This document shows positions 8,789 through 18,150 of a stretch of 64,000 bases of DNA, piece by piece; the stretch's first letter is position 1; each line of letters begins with the position of its first letter. Source of the DNA: Chloroflexota bacterium. Its GTDB lineage: Bacteria; Chloroflexota; Dehalococcoidia; UBA2979. The stretch spans positions 1 to 64,000 of the forward strand of contig JAPONQ010000088.1 in assembly GCA_026713865.1 (NCBI GenBank). Reading direction: 5' to 3'. Under the pieces are notes generated by a model. That model ran no database searches. It was not told the origin of the DNA and saw only the letters and a program-made list of their open reading frames with translations. A program made the translations under genes and the position numbers.

Positions 8789-9945
8789 CACGCACCTCCC
8801 GCCCGCTCGCCGACCGCCGCGAGCGCCCCGCCACCGGAGACGGAGGCGAGGAAGCGATCGAAGAAAAACTCCGTGTCGTGCGGCCCCGGCGACGCCTCCG
8901 AGTGGTACTGGATCGTAAAGATCGGGAGCTCCTCGTGCACGAGCCCCTCGACCGTGCCGTCGTTGAGATGCTTCTGCTCGACGCGCATCTCCGCCGCGAG
9001 CCCGGCGGCGTCGACCGCGAAGCCGTGATTCTGCGAGGTGATCCAGACGCGCCCGCTCGGGAGGTCGAGCACCGGGTGATTCGCGCCGCGGTGCCCGAAC
9101 GGGAGCTTGTACGTCCGCGCCCCGAAGACCCGTCCCAGCACCTGGTGGCCCAGGCAGATCCCGAGCATCGGGCAGGAGCCCACGAGCCTGCGCGTCGCCT
9201 CGACGACCCCGTCGAGCAGCATCGGGTCGCCCGGCCCCGGCGAGAGCACGACCCCGTCCGGCTCCAGGCGCCGGATCTCGGAGGCCGAGGCGGAATAGGG
9301 GACGGCCGTCACGCGGCAGCCGCGGCCGGCCAGGATGCGCATGATGTTGCGCTTCACGCCGAGATCGACCACGACGATGTGGGGCCCGCCCCCGGCGTGG
9401 TCGCGCTCCCCGGTGAAGGCGTAGGGCTCGCGGGTCGAGACGGTGGCGACGTAGTCGCCGGCCGCGTAGTCCGGCGTCAGCCGCAGCCGCGCGAGCGCCT
9501 GCTCGGCGCTCTCGTCGCTCGTCACCGTCCCCATCAGCACCCCGCGCGTACGGAGGTGGCGGGTGAGGGCCCGGGTATCGATGCCGGCGATGCCGGGCAC
9601 GCCGTGCGCCCTGAGGTAGCCGTCGAGCGTGCCGTGCGAGCGCCAGTGCGAGGGCAGATCGGTGAGCTCGCGCACGACGAAGCCCCGCACCTGGATGCGG
9701 CCGCTCTCGGAGTCGACGGCATTGACACCGTAGTTGCCCTGCAGCGGGTAGGTCATGACCAGCACCTGGCCACCGTACGAGGGGTCGGTCAGGGACTCCT
9801 GGTAGCCGGTCATCGAGGTCGTGAAGACGACCTCGCCCGTCGCGCGCCCGGGGGCGCCGATCGCCTCGCCCTCGAAGACGCGCCCGTCCGCGAGCACGAG
9901 GCGGGCCGCGCCGCGAGGCGCGCCCGGCACGGGCCCCGCCGTCAC
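8788..9945 (-). CDS. carA: carbamoyl-phosphate synthase small subunit (glutaminase)
   Basis: 385 residues, standard length. The N-terminal CarA domain has FTTSMTGYQESLTDPSY and YPLQGNYGVN. The C-terminal class I glutaminase has its nucleophile Cys in MLGICLGHQ and the His/Glu pair in YHSEASPGP. It hydrolyses glutamine and delivers ammonia to CarB. It lies 31 bases after pyrC. Two unrelated genes separate it from carB, which is unusual because carA and carB are normally adjacent. Confidence 0.96.
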   Translation of the reverse strand: MTAGPVPGAPRGAARLVLADGRVFEGEAIGAPGRATGEVVFTTSMTGYQESLTDPSYGGQVLVMTYPLQGNYGVNAVDSESGRIQVRGFVVRELTDLPSHWRSHGTLDGYLRAHGVPGIAGIDTRALTRHLRTRGVLMGTVTSDESAEQALARLRLTPDYAAGDYVATVSTREPYAFTGERDHAGGGPHIVVVDLGVKRNIMRILAGRGCRVTAVPYSASASEIRRLEPDGVVLSPGPGDPMLLDGVVEATRRLVGSCPMLGICLGHQVLGRVFGARTYKLPFGHRGANHPVLDLPSGRVWITSQNHGFAVDAAGLAAEMRVEQKHLNDGTVEGLVHEELPIFTIQYHSEASPGPHDTEFFFDRFLASVSGGGALAAVGERAGGA

Positions 9946-9976
9946 GGCCGGCCCCCGGCGGCACGCCGCGCGGCGC

Positions 9977-11326
9977 TCACAGCGCCCCCACGGTCGCGAG
10001 CCGGTGGGCGAGGTGTCCGCTAACGACCGTCGCCACGACGCGGCCGCGAAGCGTCCGCCCCGCCAGCGGCGTGTTGCGCCCGAGCGAGGCGAAGGCGGCG
10101 GGATCGACCACCCACGAGGCCTCCGGATCGAGCACCACCGCGTCCCCCACGGCGCCGGGCGCGAGCGTCCCCAGCCCCTCGAGCCCCTCGCGCTCGTCGA
10201 GCCGCCACGCCCGCGCCGGTCCGGCGGTGAGGCGCTCGATCAGCTCGGGAAGCGTCAGCGCGCCCTCGTGGACGAGCGACATCAGCAGCCCGAAGGCCGT
10301 CTCGAGCCCGCTGATGCCGGGCGCGGCGAGGTCGAACTCGATCTCCTTGTCGCTGCCGGCATGCGGCGCGTGGTCGGTGGCGACGGCGTCGATCACACCC
10401 TCCCGCAGCGCCTCGACGCAGGCGGCGACGTCCGCCTCCTCGCGCAGCGGCGGATTCACCTTCGCGTGCGTGTCGTAGCGAAGCTCCCGGTAGTCCCCGT
10501 CCGCAGGGAAGGCCACGGCCTCGTGCGTGAGCGTCAGGTGATGGGGCGTCACCTCGGCGGTGATGCGGGCGCCGCGCGCGCGGGCCGCCCTCACCAGGGC
10601 GACCGCGCCGGCGGTCGAGATGTGCGCGATGTGCAGGTGGGCGCCGCTCTGCTCGGCGAGGGCGATGTCGCGCGCGACGAGCGTCTCCTCGGCGCTCGCC
10701 GGGCGGCCCCGCAGCCCGAGCCAGGTGGCGACCCAGCCCTCGTGCATCTGCCCGTCGCGCACCAGCTCCGGATCCTCGCAGTGCTGCGCGATCGGGAAGC
10801 CGAACGCCGTCGAGTAGGAGAGCGCCTGCCGCATCACGTGCGGATCGGAGACGGCGTCCCCGTCGTCGGAGAGCGCGACGACGCCGCTCTCGGCGAGCTC
10901 CCCCGCCGGCGCCAGCTCGCGCCCGGCGCGGCCGCGCGTGATGCAGCCGATCGGGAGCACGCGCACGAGCGCCGAGGAGTCGACCTCCTTCAGCACCGAC
11001 TCCACCGCGGCGCGCGAGTCCAGCGGCGGCTCGGTGTTCGGCATCGCGCAGAGCGTCGTGAAGCCGCCGCGCGCCGCGGCGCGCGTGCCGGAGGCGACGG
11101 TCTCCTTGTACTCGAAGCCGGGCTGCCTGAGGTGGCAGTGGAGATCGACGAAGCCGGGGGCGACGACGAGGCCGGTGGCGTCGATGCGCTCCGCCTCGAC
11201 CACCATCTCCCCCTCGCCGGGCCCGACGCGCGCGACGCGGCCGTCGACGATCACGACGTCGGCGATCCCGTCCCGGCCGAGCGCCGGGTCCACCACGCGG
11301 CCGTTGTGGATGGCGAGCGTCGTCAC
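9977..11326 (-). CDS. pyrC: dihydroorotase
   Basis: 449 residues, class I (long) dihydroorotase, which closes carbamoyl-aspartate to dihydroorotate. Metal ligands are visible in DLHCHLRQPGFEYKE, further His in AQHCED and HIAHIST, and the Asp of ATDHAPH. The GTG start overlaps the pyrB stop by four bases, as commonly seen for co-translated PyrB/PyrC. Confidence 0.95.
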   Translation of the reverse strand: MTTLAIHNGRVVDPALGRDGIADVVIVDGRVARVGPGEGEMVVEAERIDATGLVVAPGFVDLHCHLRQPGFEYKETVASGTRAAARGGFTTLCAMPNTEPPLDSRAAVESVLKEVDSSALVRVLPIGCITRGRAGRELAPAGELAESGVVALSDDGDAVSDPHVMRQALSYSTAFGFPIAQHCEDPELVRDGQMHEGWVATWLGLRGRPASAEETLVARDIALAEQSGAHLHIAHISTAGAVALVRAARARGARITAEVTPHHLTLTHEAVAFPADGDYRELRYDTHAKVNPPLREEADVAACVEALREGVIDAVATDHAPHAGSDKEIEFDLAAPGISGLETAFGLLMSLVHEGALTLPELIERLTAGPARAWRLDEREGLEGLGTLAPGAVGDAVVLDPEASWVVDPAAFASLGRNTPLAGRTLRGRVVATVVSGHLAHRLATVGAL

Positions 11327-12414
11327 GAAGCGCCCCCCGCCGCCTCGGGCGCGCCGCGGCCGGAGAGCAGGTAGAGCAGCGCCATCCGCACCGCGACGCC
11401 GTTGGTCACCTGCCGCTCGATGATGGAGTGATCGCCGGTGGCGATGTCGGAGGCGATCTCGATGCCCTCGTTCTTCGGGCCGGGGTGCATCAGCAGCGCG
11501 CCCGGACGCGCCAGCGCGAAGCGCTCCGCCGTGACCTGGTAGAGCCGCGCATACTCGCGGAGCGAGGGGAGCAGCCCCCCCTGCTGGCGCTCCGCCTGCA
11601 GCCGCAGCGCCATCACCACGTCGGCGCCCTCGAGGGCGCGGCGGATGTCCGTCTCGACCCGCACCGGGGGCAGCGCCTCGCGGGCGTGCTCCGGCCGTTC
11701 CCCGGCGCGCAGCCCCCGGGGGAGCAGCGTCGGGGGGCCGCAGATCACGACCTCCGCGCCCATCGCCGTGAGGCCCCAGATATCGGAGCGCGCCACGCGG
11801 GAGTGGGCGATGTCGCCGATCATCACGACGCGCCGGCCTGCGATGCCGCCGAGCTGGCGCCGGATGGTGAAGAGATCGAGCAGCGCCTGCGTCGGGTGCG
11901 CGTGCGCCCCGTCCCCCGCGTTCACGATCGAGGCCGCGGAGTGCCGGGCCGCCAGGTACGGGGCGCCGGCGCTCGCGTGCCGCATCACGATCGCGTTCGC
12001 CTCCATCGCGGAGAGCGTGCGCACGGTGTCGACGAGCGACTCCCCCTTCTGCACGGAGGCGCTCTGGGGGCTGACGTTGACGACGTCGGCGCCGAGCACC
12101 TTCCCGGCGAGCTCGAAGGAGGCGCGGGTGCGGGTGGAGGGCTCGTAGAAGAGGGTGAAGACCGTGAAGCCGCGAAGCGTGGGAACGCGCGCGATGCGGC
12201 GCTCCAGCACCTCCAGCATCCGCTCGGCGAGCGTGAGGACGGAGTCGATCTCCGCGGGCGAGACGATGTCGAGATCGAGCAGGTGGCGCTGGCTCCAGGG
12301 GAGGGCCGGCGCCGCGCCCGCACCCACCTCCTCCCCCGGGCCGGGGTCGGGGGCGCGCAGCTCCCGGTCATCGCCGGCGGCCGCCGCGGCGCGTCCGGTC
12401 AGCGGGACGGTCAT
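11323..12414 (-). CDS. pyrB: aspartate carbamoyltransferase catalytic subunit
   Basis: 363 residues. It transfers the carbamoyl group to aspartate, the committed step of pyrimidine synthesis. The carbamoyl-phosphate loop FYEPSTRTRASFE, the SVQKGESLVDT loop and HAHPTQALLDL are intact. The first ~45 residues form an Ala/Gly/Asp-rich extension before the normal start of the fold (LLDLDIVSPAEI). The ATG at 12414 overlaps the pyrR stop (ATGA), which supports the extended start. No pyrI regulatory subunit is present. Confidence 0.95.
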   Translation of the reverse strand: MTVPLTGRAAAAAGDDRELRAPDPGPGEEVGAGAAPALPWSQRHLLDLDIVSPAEIDSVLTLAERMLEVLERRIARVPTLRGFTVFTLFYEPSTRTRASFELAGKVLGADVVNVSPQSASVQKGESLVDTVRTLSAMEANAIVMRHASAGAPYLAARHSAASIVNAGDGAHAHPTQALLDLFTIRRQLGGIAGRRVVMIGDIAHSRVARSDIWGLTAMGAEVVICGPPTLLPRGLRAGERPEHAREALPPVRVETDIRRALEGADVVMALRLQAERQQGGLLPSLREYARLYQVTAERFALARPGALLMHPGPKNEGIEIASDIATGDHSIIERQVTNGVAVRMALLYLLSGRGAPEAAGGAS

Positions 12415-12992
12415 CGCTCACTTCTCCCCGAGAGCACGAGCACGGCGTCGCGGCCGTCCTCCTCCTGGAGCAGGACGCGGACGGAGTCGCCGCGGGCGGT
12501 GGGGATGTTCTTGCCGACGATGTCGGCGCGGATCGGGAGCTCCCGGTGCCCGCGGTCGACCAGCACGGCGAGGCGCACGGCGCGCGGACGCCCGAAGTCC
12601 GTGAGCGCGTCGAGGGCGGCGCGGACGGTGCGCCCGGTGTAGAGCACGTCGTCGACCAGCACCACCACGCGTCCCTCGACGTCCGGGAGCGCGCTCTCGC
12701 GCGGCGTGTTCCGGAGCCCGCGGGCCGCGAAGTCGTCGCGGTGCATCGTGACGTCGAGCGAGCCGGTGAGCGGGCGCACGTGCTCGAAGCCCTCGATCTC
12801 CCCGGCCAGGCGCCGCGCCAGCGGGACGCCGCGGCGATGGACGCCGGCCAGCACGACGCCCTCGACGCCCTCGTTGCGCTCGGCGATCTCGTGCGCCATG
12901 CGGGTGATGGTGCGGCGTACGCCGGGGGCGTCGAGCAGGAGCGAGCTCGGGCGCCCGTCGGGGGCGGATGGAGGAGCCGGGTGCTCACGCAT
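12411..12992 (-). CDS. pyrR: pyr operon attenuation regulator / uracil phosphoribosyltransferase
   Basis: 193 residues. PyrR binds a loop in its own mRNA when UMP is high and lets a downstream terminator form; many members also have uracil phosphoribosyltransferase activity. The PRPP loop VVLVDDVLYTGRTVRAALDA is intact, with DRGHRELPIRADIVGKN and the N-terminal VVLAGVHRRG. It is the first gene of the operon. The leader upstream carries both a PyrR-loop match and an intrinsic terminator, as expected for autogenous control. Confidence 0.95.
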   Translation of the reverse strand: MREHPAPPSAPDGRPSSLLLDAPGVRRTITRMAHEIAERNEGVEGVVLAGVHRRGVPLARRLAGEIEGFEHVRPLTGSLDVTMHRDDFAARGLRNTPRESALPDVEGRVVVLVDDVLYTGRTVRAALDALTDFGRPRAVRLAVLVDRGHRELPIRADIVGKNIPTARGDSVRVLLQEEDGRDAVLVLSGRSER

Positions 12993-13034
12993 CGAGCGCG
13001 ACCCCGATCCCCGGCGGCCTCCGGCACAGCGGGC

Positions 13035-13065
13035 AAAAAAGAACCCTCTCGACGGGGCGAGAGGG
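13035..13065 (-). terminator. intrinsic terminator of the pyr leader (attenuator)
   Basis: On the minus strand an 8-bp perfect stem (CCCTCTCG pairing with CGAGAGGG, 6-base loop) is followed by TTC and six T. It ends about 40 bases before the pyrR ATG and about 75 bases after the PyrR loop match. It is the decision point of transcription attenuation. Confidence 0.85.
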
Positions 13066-13137
13066 CCTCCGGAAGGCGCCCACGGGAGCGAGCGCGGACG
13101 GTACGCAGGGGTGGCGCCGCATGCTGCGTCCCTTCCC

Positions 13138-13155
13138 GGCCTCTCCGGACCGGCC
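13138..13155 (-). promoter_or_regulatory. PyrR-binding loop (anti-antiterminator)
   Basis: The minus strand reads GGTCCGGAGAGGCC within a GGCC...GGCC stem. It closely matches the known PyrR loop consensus ARUCCNGNGAGGYU; only the leading A is G. It lies between the predicted promoter and the terminator, in the right order for PyrR/UMP-dependent attenuation. Confidence 0.8.
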
Positions 13156-13186
13156 TTAAAGACACGCGTCGTGTCGTCGTTGCCCT

Positions 13187-13214
13187 AGGGTAGCATCACC
13201 CGTCGCGGGGGCAA
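13187..13214 (-). promoter_or_regulatory. candidate pyr operon promoter
   Basis: On the minus strand, TTGCCC (13209-13214) and TACCCT (13187-13192) are 16 bases apart. Transcription starting near 13180 gives a leader of about 190 bases holding the PyrR loop and terminator. The hexamers are similar to those before guaB3 and nuoA. Confidence 0.45.
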
Positions 13215-13308
13215 GGGACGGGCCGGGCTGACGCCAGGCGTCGGCCCGATCCCGCGGCGGCGGCCCGCCTCAGGCGGGCGCGGCATGCCTCCGGCCGCCC
13301 GCCGCCGG

Positions 13309-13818
13309 CTAGCGCGGCTGGGTCTCCTGCAGGAACTCCTGGAGGGCGCCGGTCCGGCTCAGCCCGTGCTCCGCTCCCGCCGGGACGGGAGCATCCCCGG
13401 ACGAGTGCGCGACGACGTGCGTGACCGGGAGGCCGACGCGGCTCGCCACCTGGTGGGGGAGGTCGCGCCGGAGCCAGCGCGAGAAGCCCGCGGGCAGCGT
13501 CACGACGATCACGCCCGAGTACTCGCCGGGATGGCTCTCGACTTCCGCCCCGGCGGCCTTGGCGGGGTCGCGGTCGCCCACCGCCACGCGGCAGACGTGC
13601 GCGCCGGCCGCCCGCAGCAGCGCGGCCGCACTGCCCCCGCGGATGCCGGCGATCGCCTGGCCGGGACCGGTCTCCCCGGTCCGGAGCTCGCGGGCGGGCG
13701 TCGCCGGGACGAGCAGGACGAACTCCGCCTCGGAGTCCTCCGCGATGACCTCGTGCACGTGCCGGATCAGCTCCGGGCTCTCCGCCGTCTGATGGGCCAC
13801 TATCAGCTGGCGAGCCAT
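13309..13818 (-). CDS. UspA-like small alpha/beta protein, unknown function
   Basis: 169 residues. It starts with a hydrophobic strand (MARQLIVAHQTA), and alternating helices and strands (FVLLVPATP, GVIVVTLP, VTHVVAHSS) suggest a universal-stress-protein-like Rossmann fold. The classical UspA ATP loop is not evident. A strong Shine-Dalgarno (AGGAGGTG) sits 4 bases before the ATG. It is downstream of the PAC2 gene on the same strand, 114 bases away. Confidence 0.6.
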   Translation of the reverse strand: MARQLIVAHQTAESPELIRHVHEVIAEDSEAEFVLLVPATPARELRTGETGPGQAIAGIRGGSAAALLRAAGAHVCRVAVGDRDPAKAAGAEVESHPGEYSGVIVVTLPAGFSRWLRRDLPHQVASRVGLPVTHVVAHSSGDAPVPAGAEHGLSRTGALQEFLQETQPR

Positions 13819-13932
13819 CGGTCACCTCCTGGAACGCACTGCCAGAGGAGCGAAGTCTAGCAGCCGCGGGGAAGCGGCGCGGGCGCGCGCCGGGGGCACT
13901 CGCGGAGCCCCGGGCGCGGCGGGAGGCGGGGG

Positions 13933-14814
13933 TCAGCCGTCGCGCTGCTCGCGCAGGTAGCGCTCGAGCTCCTCCACCATCGACGCGGCATCCGGGAGCT
14001 CGGCCGCGGCGGAGCGGGGACCCGCCTCGCCCTCCTCCGCCAGCTGCTCCTCGATGCGGCGAGCGTACTCCACCATCTGCGGGTCCTTCTCGACCTCCGC
14101 CTGCACCTGCGCGTCGAAGCGGGCGGCGAAGACCTCGAGGTCATGCAGCGAGAGATCGAGGGCGAGGCCGGCGTTGAGGCGCTCCAGCAGCGCGAGCGCG
14201 CCCTTGGGATTCGGCGAGGCGTTGACGTAGAAGGGCACGCTCGCCCACAGCGAGGCGGAGGCGTAGCCGGCCTCGCGCACGGCCTGCGAGAGCACGCCGA
14301 CGACGCCGGTCGGGCCCTCGTAGCCGCTCGCGCTCTGCGGGCCCAGCTCGAGGCGCCGGGCGAGGTACTCGTCGCTCGAGGAGCCGATCAGCGGCACCGG
14401 CCGCGCGTGGCTGACCTCCGCCAGCAGCGCGCCGAGCGTGATCACGCCCGAGACCTCGAAGGCGCGGCAGAGCTCGAGCACGCAGCCCACGAAGGCGCGC
14501 CAGCCGAGGTGCGGCTCGACCCCGGAGAAGAGGATCAGGTCGCGGTCGCCCCCCTCCAGCGTCCTCCACGAGAAACGGTTGCGCGGCCACTCGATCACGC
14601 GCTCGTCGTCGACGATGCGGACGGTCGGCCGGGCCTGCGTGAAGTCGTAGTAGGACTCGGGGTCGATCTCGGCGAGCGTCCCGCAGCGCCAGCGCCGGAG
14701 CATGTAGCGGATGACGCCGGTGGCGGAGCTGCCGGCGTCGTTCCAGCCGCCGAAGGCCGTGATCAGCAGCGGCCGGCGGAGCTCCGGGCGCTCGACGATG
14801 CTCAGATCGCTCAC
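13933..14814 (-). CDS. PAC2-family protein
   Basis: 293 residues, GTG start. The fold is recognised from LLITAFGGWNDAGSSATGV near residue 15 and the GPTGVVGVLSQA segment around 165. The C terminus is helical and acidic (EEQLAEEGEAG... ELERYLREQ). PAC2 proteins are named after the proteasome assembly chaperone; in bacteria their role is unclear. It follows the quinone oxidoreductase gene with 42 bases between them. Confidence 0.85.
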   Translation of the reverse strand: MSDLSIVERPELRRPLLITAFGGWNDAGSSATGVIRYMLRRWRCGTLAEIDPESYYDFTQARPTVRIVDDERVIEWPRNRFSWRTLEGGDRDLILFSGVEPHLGWRAFVGCVLELCRAFEVSGVITLGALLAEVSHARPVPLIGSSSDEYLARRLELGPQSASGYEGPTGVVGVLSQAVREAGYASASLWASVPFYVNASPNPKGALALLERLNAGLALDLSLHDLEVFAARFDAQVQAEVEKDPQMVEYARRIEEQLAEEGEAGPRSAAAELPDAASMVEELERYLREQRDG

Positions 14815-14856
14815 GGGAAGAGGATACCGCGCACCGCCCGCGGACGCCCGCCGGCG

Positions 14857-15831
14857 CTAGCGAGCGGTCACCAGCAGGAGCTTTCCGGCCGTGGCGCGCG
14901 AGGCGAGGAGGCGCTGCGCCTCCGCCGCCTCCTCGAGCGGGAGCTGGCGGTCGATGCGCAGCGCGAGCTCGCCGTCGGCGACCCAGCGCAGGAGGTCGGC
15001 CGCGCGCCGCTCGAGCTCCTCCCGGCGGGCGATGTAGTGGGCGAGGCTGGGGCGCGTGAGAAAGATGCTGCCGGCGTCCTGCAGCTCGCGCGTCTCCACG
15101 GGCTCCGGCGGCCCGCTCGACTGACCGTAGGAGACCAGCATCCCGCGCGGGCGCAGCACGCTCATCGAGCCGCGGAGCGTGTCGCGGCCGACCGAGTCGT
15201 AGACGACGTCTATGGAGCGTGGTCCGAGCAGCCGCTCCGTCTCGGCGGCAAAATCCCGCTCGCGGTAGAGGATGACGTGGTCGGCGCCGGCCCGCTCGGA
15301 GAGCTCGGCCTTGTCCCCGGTCGAGACGGTGGAGACGACGGCGGCCCCGCGCCGCTTCGCGAGCTGCGTGAGCAGGAGGCCGACCCCGCCGGCCCCCGCG
15401 TGCACCAGCGCCGTGTCGCCCGCAGCGAGCGGAAAGGTGTCCACCGCCAGGTAGTGCGCCGTCATCCCCTGCAGCATCAGCGCCGCCGCCTCCAGCGGGG
15501 TCACGCCGTCGGGGATGCGGACGAGCCGGTCGGCCGGGACGGCCGCGTACTCCGCGTAGGCGCCGAGCACGCCGCAGTAGGCGACCCGCTCGCCGACGGC
15601 GAGGCCGGATACGCCCTCGCCCACAGCCTCGACCGTCCCGGCGGCCTCCGAGCCGGCGGTGAACGGGAGCGGCAGCGCGTAGAGACCCGATCGCTGGTAG
15701 ATGTCGATGAAGTTGATGCCGGCGGCCGCGACGGCGACGAGCGCCTCCCCGGGACCCGGCTCCGGCCTCGGCAGCTCCTCGGCGCGCAGCGCCTCCGGCC
15801 CGCCCGTCTCGTGGACGCGGATCGCTCGCAT
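14857..15831 (-). CDS. quinone oxidoreductase (zeta-crystallin-like MDR protein)
   Basis: 324 residues, a normal length for NADPH:quinone reductases of the zinc-free medium-chain dehydrogenase family. The N-terminal GroES-like part has GINFIDIYQRSGLY, and the nucleotide fold has LVHAGAGGVGLLLTQLAKRRG. The structural-zinc Cys cluster is absent, as expected for this subgroup. It is divergent from prmC, with about 120 bases between them. A TAGGAT hexamer at 15880-15885 (minus) could be its -10. Confidence 0.88.
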   Translation of the reverse strand: MRAIRVHETGGPEALRAEELPRPEPGPGEALVAVAAAGINFIDIYQRSGLYALPLPFTAGSEAAGTVEAVGEGVSGLAVGERVAYCGVLGAYAEYAAVPADRLVRIPDGVTPLEAAALMLQGMTAHYLAVDTFPLAAGDTALVHAGAGGVGLLLTQLAKRRGAAVVSTVSTGDKAELSERAGADHVILYRERDFAAETERLLGPRSIDVVYDSVGRDTLRGSMSVLRPRGMLVSYGQSSGPPEPVETRELQDAGSIFLTRPSLAHYIARREELERRAADLLRWVADGELALRIDRQLPLEEAAEAQRLLASRATAGKLLLVTAR

Positions 15832-15951
15832 CGCTCCCCCTCACGCCGGCCGCCCCGGAACGGGCCGCCCCGGGGCCCGATCCTATCAGCGCGCGCCGGA
15901 GCCGCCCGCGGGGCGATATCGTGAGGCCGCCCGCAGGCGCGGCGAGGGGGG

Positions 15952-16926
15952 ATGATGGCCGCTGCACCGCCCGGCGACGCCCCCGGCGAGGCCCCCGGCG
16001 ACGGGGACGCCCGGCCGGCCGCCGAGCTCCGGGTGCTGCTGGCGGAGGCCGCCCGGGAGCTCCTCGCCCGGGGCCGCTCGGCCGACCTCGCCGAGGCGCG
16101 TCTCGAGGCGGAGCTGCTCTACGGCGAGGCGGCGGGCCTGGAGCGCGCCCGGGTGCTGGCGCGCGGCGCCCGGCCGCCCGGCGCGGAGACCTGGCCGAAC
16201 TTCCGCGAGCTCCTCGCGCGCCGGCTCGCGGGCGAGCCCCTCGCCTACATCACCGGCCGCCGCGAGTTCTTCGGGCTGAGCTACCTCGTCGGGCCCGGCG
16301 CGCTGATCCCGAGACCGGAGACGGAGACCTTGGTGGAGGCGGCGCTCGCGGCGATCCGCGACCACCCGCGGGCGCCCCGGCGCGTGCGCGTCGCCGACGT
16401 CGGCACCGGACCCGGCACGGTGGCGCTCGCCGTCGCCCGCCACGCGCCGTCGGCCGCGGTCGTGGCCACCGACAGCTCGACCGCGGCGCTCGCCTGGGCC
16501 GGCCGCAACCGCGCGCGCCTCGGCCCGAGCGAGCGCGTCGTGCTGGCCGCGGGCGACCTGCTCGAGCCTCTGACCGGGCCCGTCGACGTCGTGCTCGCGA
16601 ACCTCCCCTACATCCCGAGCGGGGAGCTCGCCCTGCTGCCCGCGGAGATCCGCGAGGCGGAGCCGGGGCTCGCCGTCGACGGCGGCGAGGACGGCCTCGC
16701 CGTCATCCGCCGCCTCGCGCGGCAGCTGCCCGCGCACCTCGCCCCGGCCCCCCACGCCGTGCTGCTCGAGGTCGGCGCCGGGCAGGCCGCATTCGTCGAG
16801 GAGCTGCTCGCCTCCTCGCTGGGCCCGGGCCTCGAGCTCGGCCGCCACCGCGACCTGCGGGGGATCGTGCGCGTCGTCGAGGCGAGGCGGGGCTATCCGG
16901 CGCGGGGGCCGACGGAGGCGCCCTGA
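15952..16926 (+). CDS. prmC: peptide chain release factor glutamine methyltransferase
   Basis: 324 residues. It methylates the GGQ glutamine of release factors using S-adenosylmethionine. Visible are the N-terminal helical domain (LLAEAARELLARG), the YITGRREFFG linker, IPRPETETLVEAAL, and the SAM motif VADVGTGPGTVALAVA. The catalytic NPPY is replaced by NLPY in LANLPYIPSG. There is a GAGGGGGG Shine-Dalgarno just before tandem ATGs at 15952 and 15955; either could be used. No prfA gene is adjacent, unlike in many genomes. Confidence 0.88.
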   Translation: MMAAAPPGDAPGEAPGDGDARPAAELRVLLAEAARELLARGRSADLAEARLEAELLYGEAAGLERARVLARGARPPGAETWPNFRELLARRLAGEPLAYITGRREFFGLSYLVGPGALIPRPETETLVEAALAAIRDHPRAPRRVRVADVGTGPGTVALAVARHAPSAAVVATDSSTAALAWAGRNRARLGPSERVVLAAGDLLEPLTGPVDVVLANLPYIPSGELALLPAEIREAEPGLAVDGGEDGLAVIRRLARQLPAHLAPAPHAVLLEVGAGQAAFVEELLASSLGPGLELGRHRDLRGIVRVVEARRGYPARGPTEAP

Positions 16927-16953
16927 CCGGGCGCGCCGCGCGCCCCCCGGGGC

Positions 16954-18150
16954 CTACGTGGAGCGGCGCTGGGCCATCTGGTAGATCTTCCCCTCCGTCT
17001 TGATGGCGGGGGCGATCACCATGCGCGCGTCGTGGAACTCGCCGATGCCGAGGGCGCCGCAGGTCGCCATCGAGGTACGCAGCGCCCCGACCAGGTTCTC
17101 CGTGCCGTCCGTGCGCGAGGTCGGGCCGAAGAGCAGCGTCTCGAGCGAGTGCGGCTGCCCGACGTGGACGCGCACGCCGCGCGGGAGCGTCGCGTGCGGG
17201 GTCGCCATCCCCCAGTGGTGGCCGCGGCCGGGCGCCTCAGCGGTGGAGGCGAAGGGGGAGCCGATCATCACCGCGTCGGCGCCGGAGCAGATCGCCTTGG
17301 CGACGTCGCCGCCGGTGCGGATGCCGCCGTCGGTGATGATCGGGACGTAGCGGCCGCTGCGGGCGAAGAAGACGTCGCGCGCGTGCGCGGTCTCGAGCGT
17401 CGCCGAGACCTGGGGGATCCCGATGCCGAGCACCTCGCGCGAGGTGCAGGCGGCGCCGGGCCCGACGCCGACCAGGACGCCGGCGACGCCCATCTCCATC
17501 AGCTCCAGGGTCGCCCCGAAGTCGACGGTGTTGCCGACCAGCACCGGCACCGGGTCGAGCTGGCGGACGAGCTCGTCGAGCCGCAGTCCCCGCAGCGAGC
17601 TCGAGACGTGGCGGGCGGTGGTCACGGTCGACTGCACGACGAAGTAGCCGGCGCCGGCCTCGACGGCGATGGGGGCGAGGCGCTTCGTGTTCTGGGGGGT
17701 CGCCGAGACGGCGGCGACGCCGCCCGCGGCGCGGATCTCCTCGATGCGGCGGCCGACGAGCTCGTCGCGGATCGGGGGCTCGTAGGAGCGCTGGATGACC
17801 GCGGTGGACTGCTCCGGCCCGGCCGCGGCGATCTCGTCCAGCACGCGGGAGGGCTCGTCGTAGCGGGTCTGCACGCCCTCCAGGTTGAGGACGGCGAGCC
17901 CGCCGGCACGCGTGAGCGCGCCGGCGAAGGAGGGATCGACGACGGCGTCCATCGCCGAGGCGAGGATCGGGAGTGCGAAGCTCTGCCCGCCGAGCGTGAA
18001 GGCGGTGCTCACGAGGTCGGGGTTGGTCGTCACCGCGCCCGGGACGATCGCGACATCGTCGAAGCCCCAGGCCTGCTCAAGCTGCTTGCGCGGCGCCTCG
18101 AGGGCCGCATCGCCGGCGCTCGCCGGCCCGAGGCGCGTCTCCGTCGTCAT
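16954..18150 (-). CDS. guaB3: GuaB3-type IMP dehydrogenase family protein (no CBS domains)
   Basis: 398 residues, a single TIM barrel. The active-site loop is [13 protein letters not shown] with the catalytic Cys; the phosphate site is seen in [16 protein letters not shown] and VMIGSPFAS. The CBS pair inserted in classical GuaB is absent. The length and C terminus ([14 protein letters not shown]) match the GuaB3 subgroup known from actinobacteria and cyanobacteria, which acts on or near IMP to XMP conversion. It ends convergently with prmC, 27 bases away. A long structured leader precedes it. Confidence 0.82.
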   Translation of the reverse strand: MTTETRLGPASAGDAALEAPRKQLEQAWGFDDVAIVPGAVTTNPDLVSTAFTLGGQSFALPILASAMDAVVDPSFAGALTRAGGLAVLNLEGVQTRYDEPSRVLDEIAAAGPEQSTAVIQRSYEPPIRDELVGRRIEEIRAAGGVAAVSATPQNTKRLAPIAVEAGAGYFVVQSTVTTARHVSSSLRGLRLDELVRQLDPVPVLVGNTVDFGATLELMEMGVAGVLVGVGPGAACTSREVLGIGIPQVSATLETAHARDVFFARSGRYVPIITDGGIRTGGDVAKAICSGADAVMIGSPFASTAEAPGRGHHWGMATPHATLPRGVRVHVGQPHSLETLLFGPTSRTDGTENLVGALRTSMATCGALGIGEFHDARMVIAPAIKTEGKIYQMAQRRST

